Positions 63,778 through 64,000 of a stretch of DNA of 64,000 bases are shown one piece after another. The notes below the pieces were generated by a model. That model had not been told where the DNA came from. It searched no databases and was given only the letters and a program-made list of their open reading frames with translations. How positions within the stretch are numbered: the stretch's first letter is position 1; each line of letters starts with the position of its first letter. Origin of the DNA: an uncultured Lachnospiraceae bacterium (GTDB lineage: Bacteria; Bacillota; Clostridia; Lachnospirales; Lachnospiraceae); contig CACZJL010000001.1 in the NCBI GenBank assembly GCA_902781505.1, positions 1-64,000 of the forward strand, in the 5' to 3' direction. A program made the position numbers and the translations under genes.

Positions 63778-64000
63778 ATGTTATTTTTAAACCTTCAGTT
63801 ATTCGCTCATAAGAAGGGTGTAGGTTCTACAAAGAACGGTAGAGATTCCGAATCCAAGAGACTTGGCGCGAAGAGAGCTGACGGACAGTTCGTTTTAGCT
63901 GGCAACATTCTTTACAGACAGCGTGGAACAAAGATTCTTCCAGGCGTTAACGTTGGCCGTGGTAAGGACGATACACTGTTCGCACTCGTTGATGGAACTG
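63778..64000 (+). CDS. rpmA: 50S ribosomal protein L27 (partial, cut by window end)
   Basis: Starts at ATG 63778 with GGGAGG ahead, 5 bases after the prp stop, and runs out of the window. The first 10 residues, [10 protein letters not shown], form the extension that Prp cuts, leaving HKKGVGSTK as mature start; in Staphylococcus aureus the same type of site reads LQFFA. The mature part continues with [18 protein letters not shown]. The visible part codes for 74 residues. Confidence 0.97.
   Translation, partial: MLFLNLQLFAHKKGVGSTKNGRDSESKRLGAKRADGQFVLAGNILYRQRGTKILPGVNVGRGKDDTLFALVDGT

Overview
The window reads as a stretch of chromosome from a Gram-positive anaerobe of the Clostridia, most likely a Lachnospiraceae gut or rumen bacterium. 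Support comes from strong AAGGAG-type ribosome sites, several TTG/GTG starts, a DUF5688 protein, short HisG paired with HisZ, rpmA with an N-terminal extension next to the Prp protease, a cytoplasmic pectinesterase, and several small proteins that look typical of that family. The species is not identified. I see no insertion sequence, prophage, CRISPR array, rRNA or origin. This is mostly core chromosome, densely packed and mainly on the + strand.

Layout. 0.2-3.2 kb: the dipeptidase pepD, a DUF5688 protein and a tRNA-Arg(CCG). 3.4-10.8 kb: a complete F-type ATP synthase operon (atpZ-I-B-E-F-H-A-G-D-C); its c subunit carries glutamates in both helices, which suggests Na+ coupling. 11-16.2 kb: rluF, ligA, metA (homoserine O-acetyltransferase by its residue 111), dtd, an M50 protease and a small unknown, facing a PHP-type histidinol phosphatase. 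17.3-25.7 kb: lower glycolysis (gap, pgk, tpiA, gpmI), then secG, rnr, smpB and tmRNA. 25.8-30 kb: an unknown protein, a PrsW protease, a DtxR/MntR regulator and a two-component system. 30-32.2 kb: a cytoplasmic pectinesterase, a GNAT protein and an RpiB-family isomerase resembling unsaturated-uronate isomerases. 32.3-33.6 kb: a degenerate sigma-70-like protein directly followed by what looks like 6S RNA, the most unusual locus here. 33.6-43.9 kb: yihY, scpAB, an M18 aminopeptidase, prmA, rsmE, cysteine desulfurase plus thiI, an HPr-like protein without its phosphorylated histidine, mtaB and a Sir2-like fragment. 43.9-46 kb: hisH-hisF-ung. 46-56.3 kb: an exported unknown protein, der-plsY-gpsA, rsmD-coaD, a coiled-coil protein, an RsmF-type methyltransferase, rsuA, an unknown membrane protein, an RluC/D-type synthase and recU. 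56.3-63 kb: hisZ-G-D-B-A-I, an RNase E/G homologue without the zinc-link, and a PAP2 protein. 63-64 kb: the rplU-prp-rpmA operon behind an L21-type leader, with rpmA cut by the window end.

How the parts work together. Histidine synthesis is split over three places (hisHF, hisZGDBAI and the PHP phosphatase); hisC and hisE are not in the window. The sigma-like protein and 6S RNA may both act on RNA polymerase. Pectinesterase and the RpiB-like isomerase suggest intracellular handling of pectin fragments. smpB-tmRNA-rnr is a ribosome-rescue and RNA-decay cluster. Many start codons were reassigned by ribosome-site position and family alignment; these cases are noted per gene. All family assignments are from reading motifs, with no database search.
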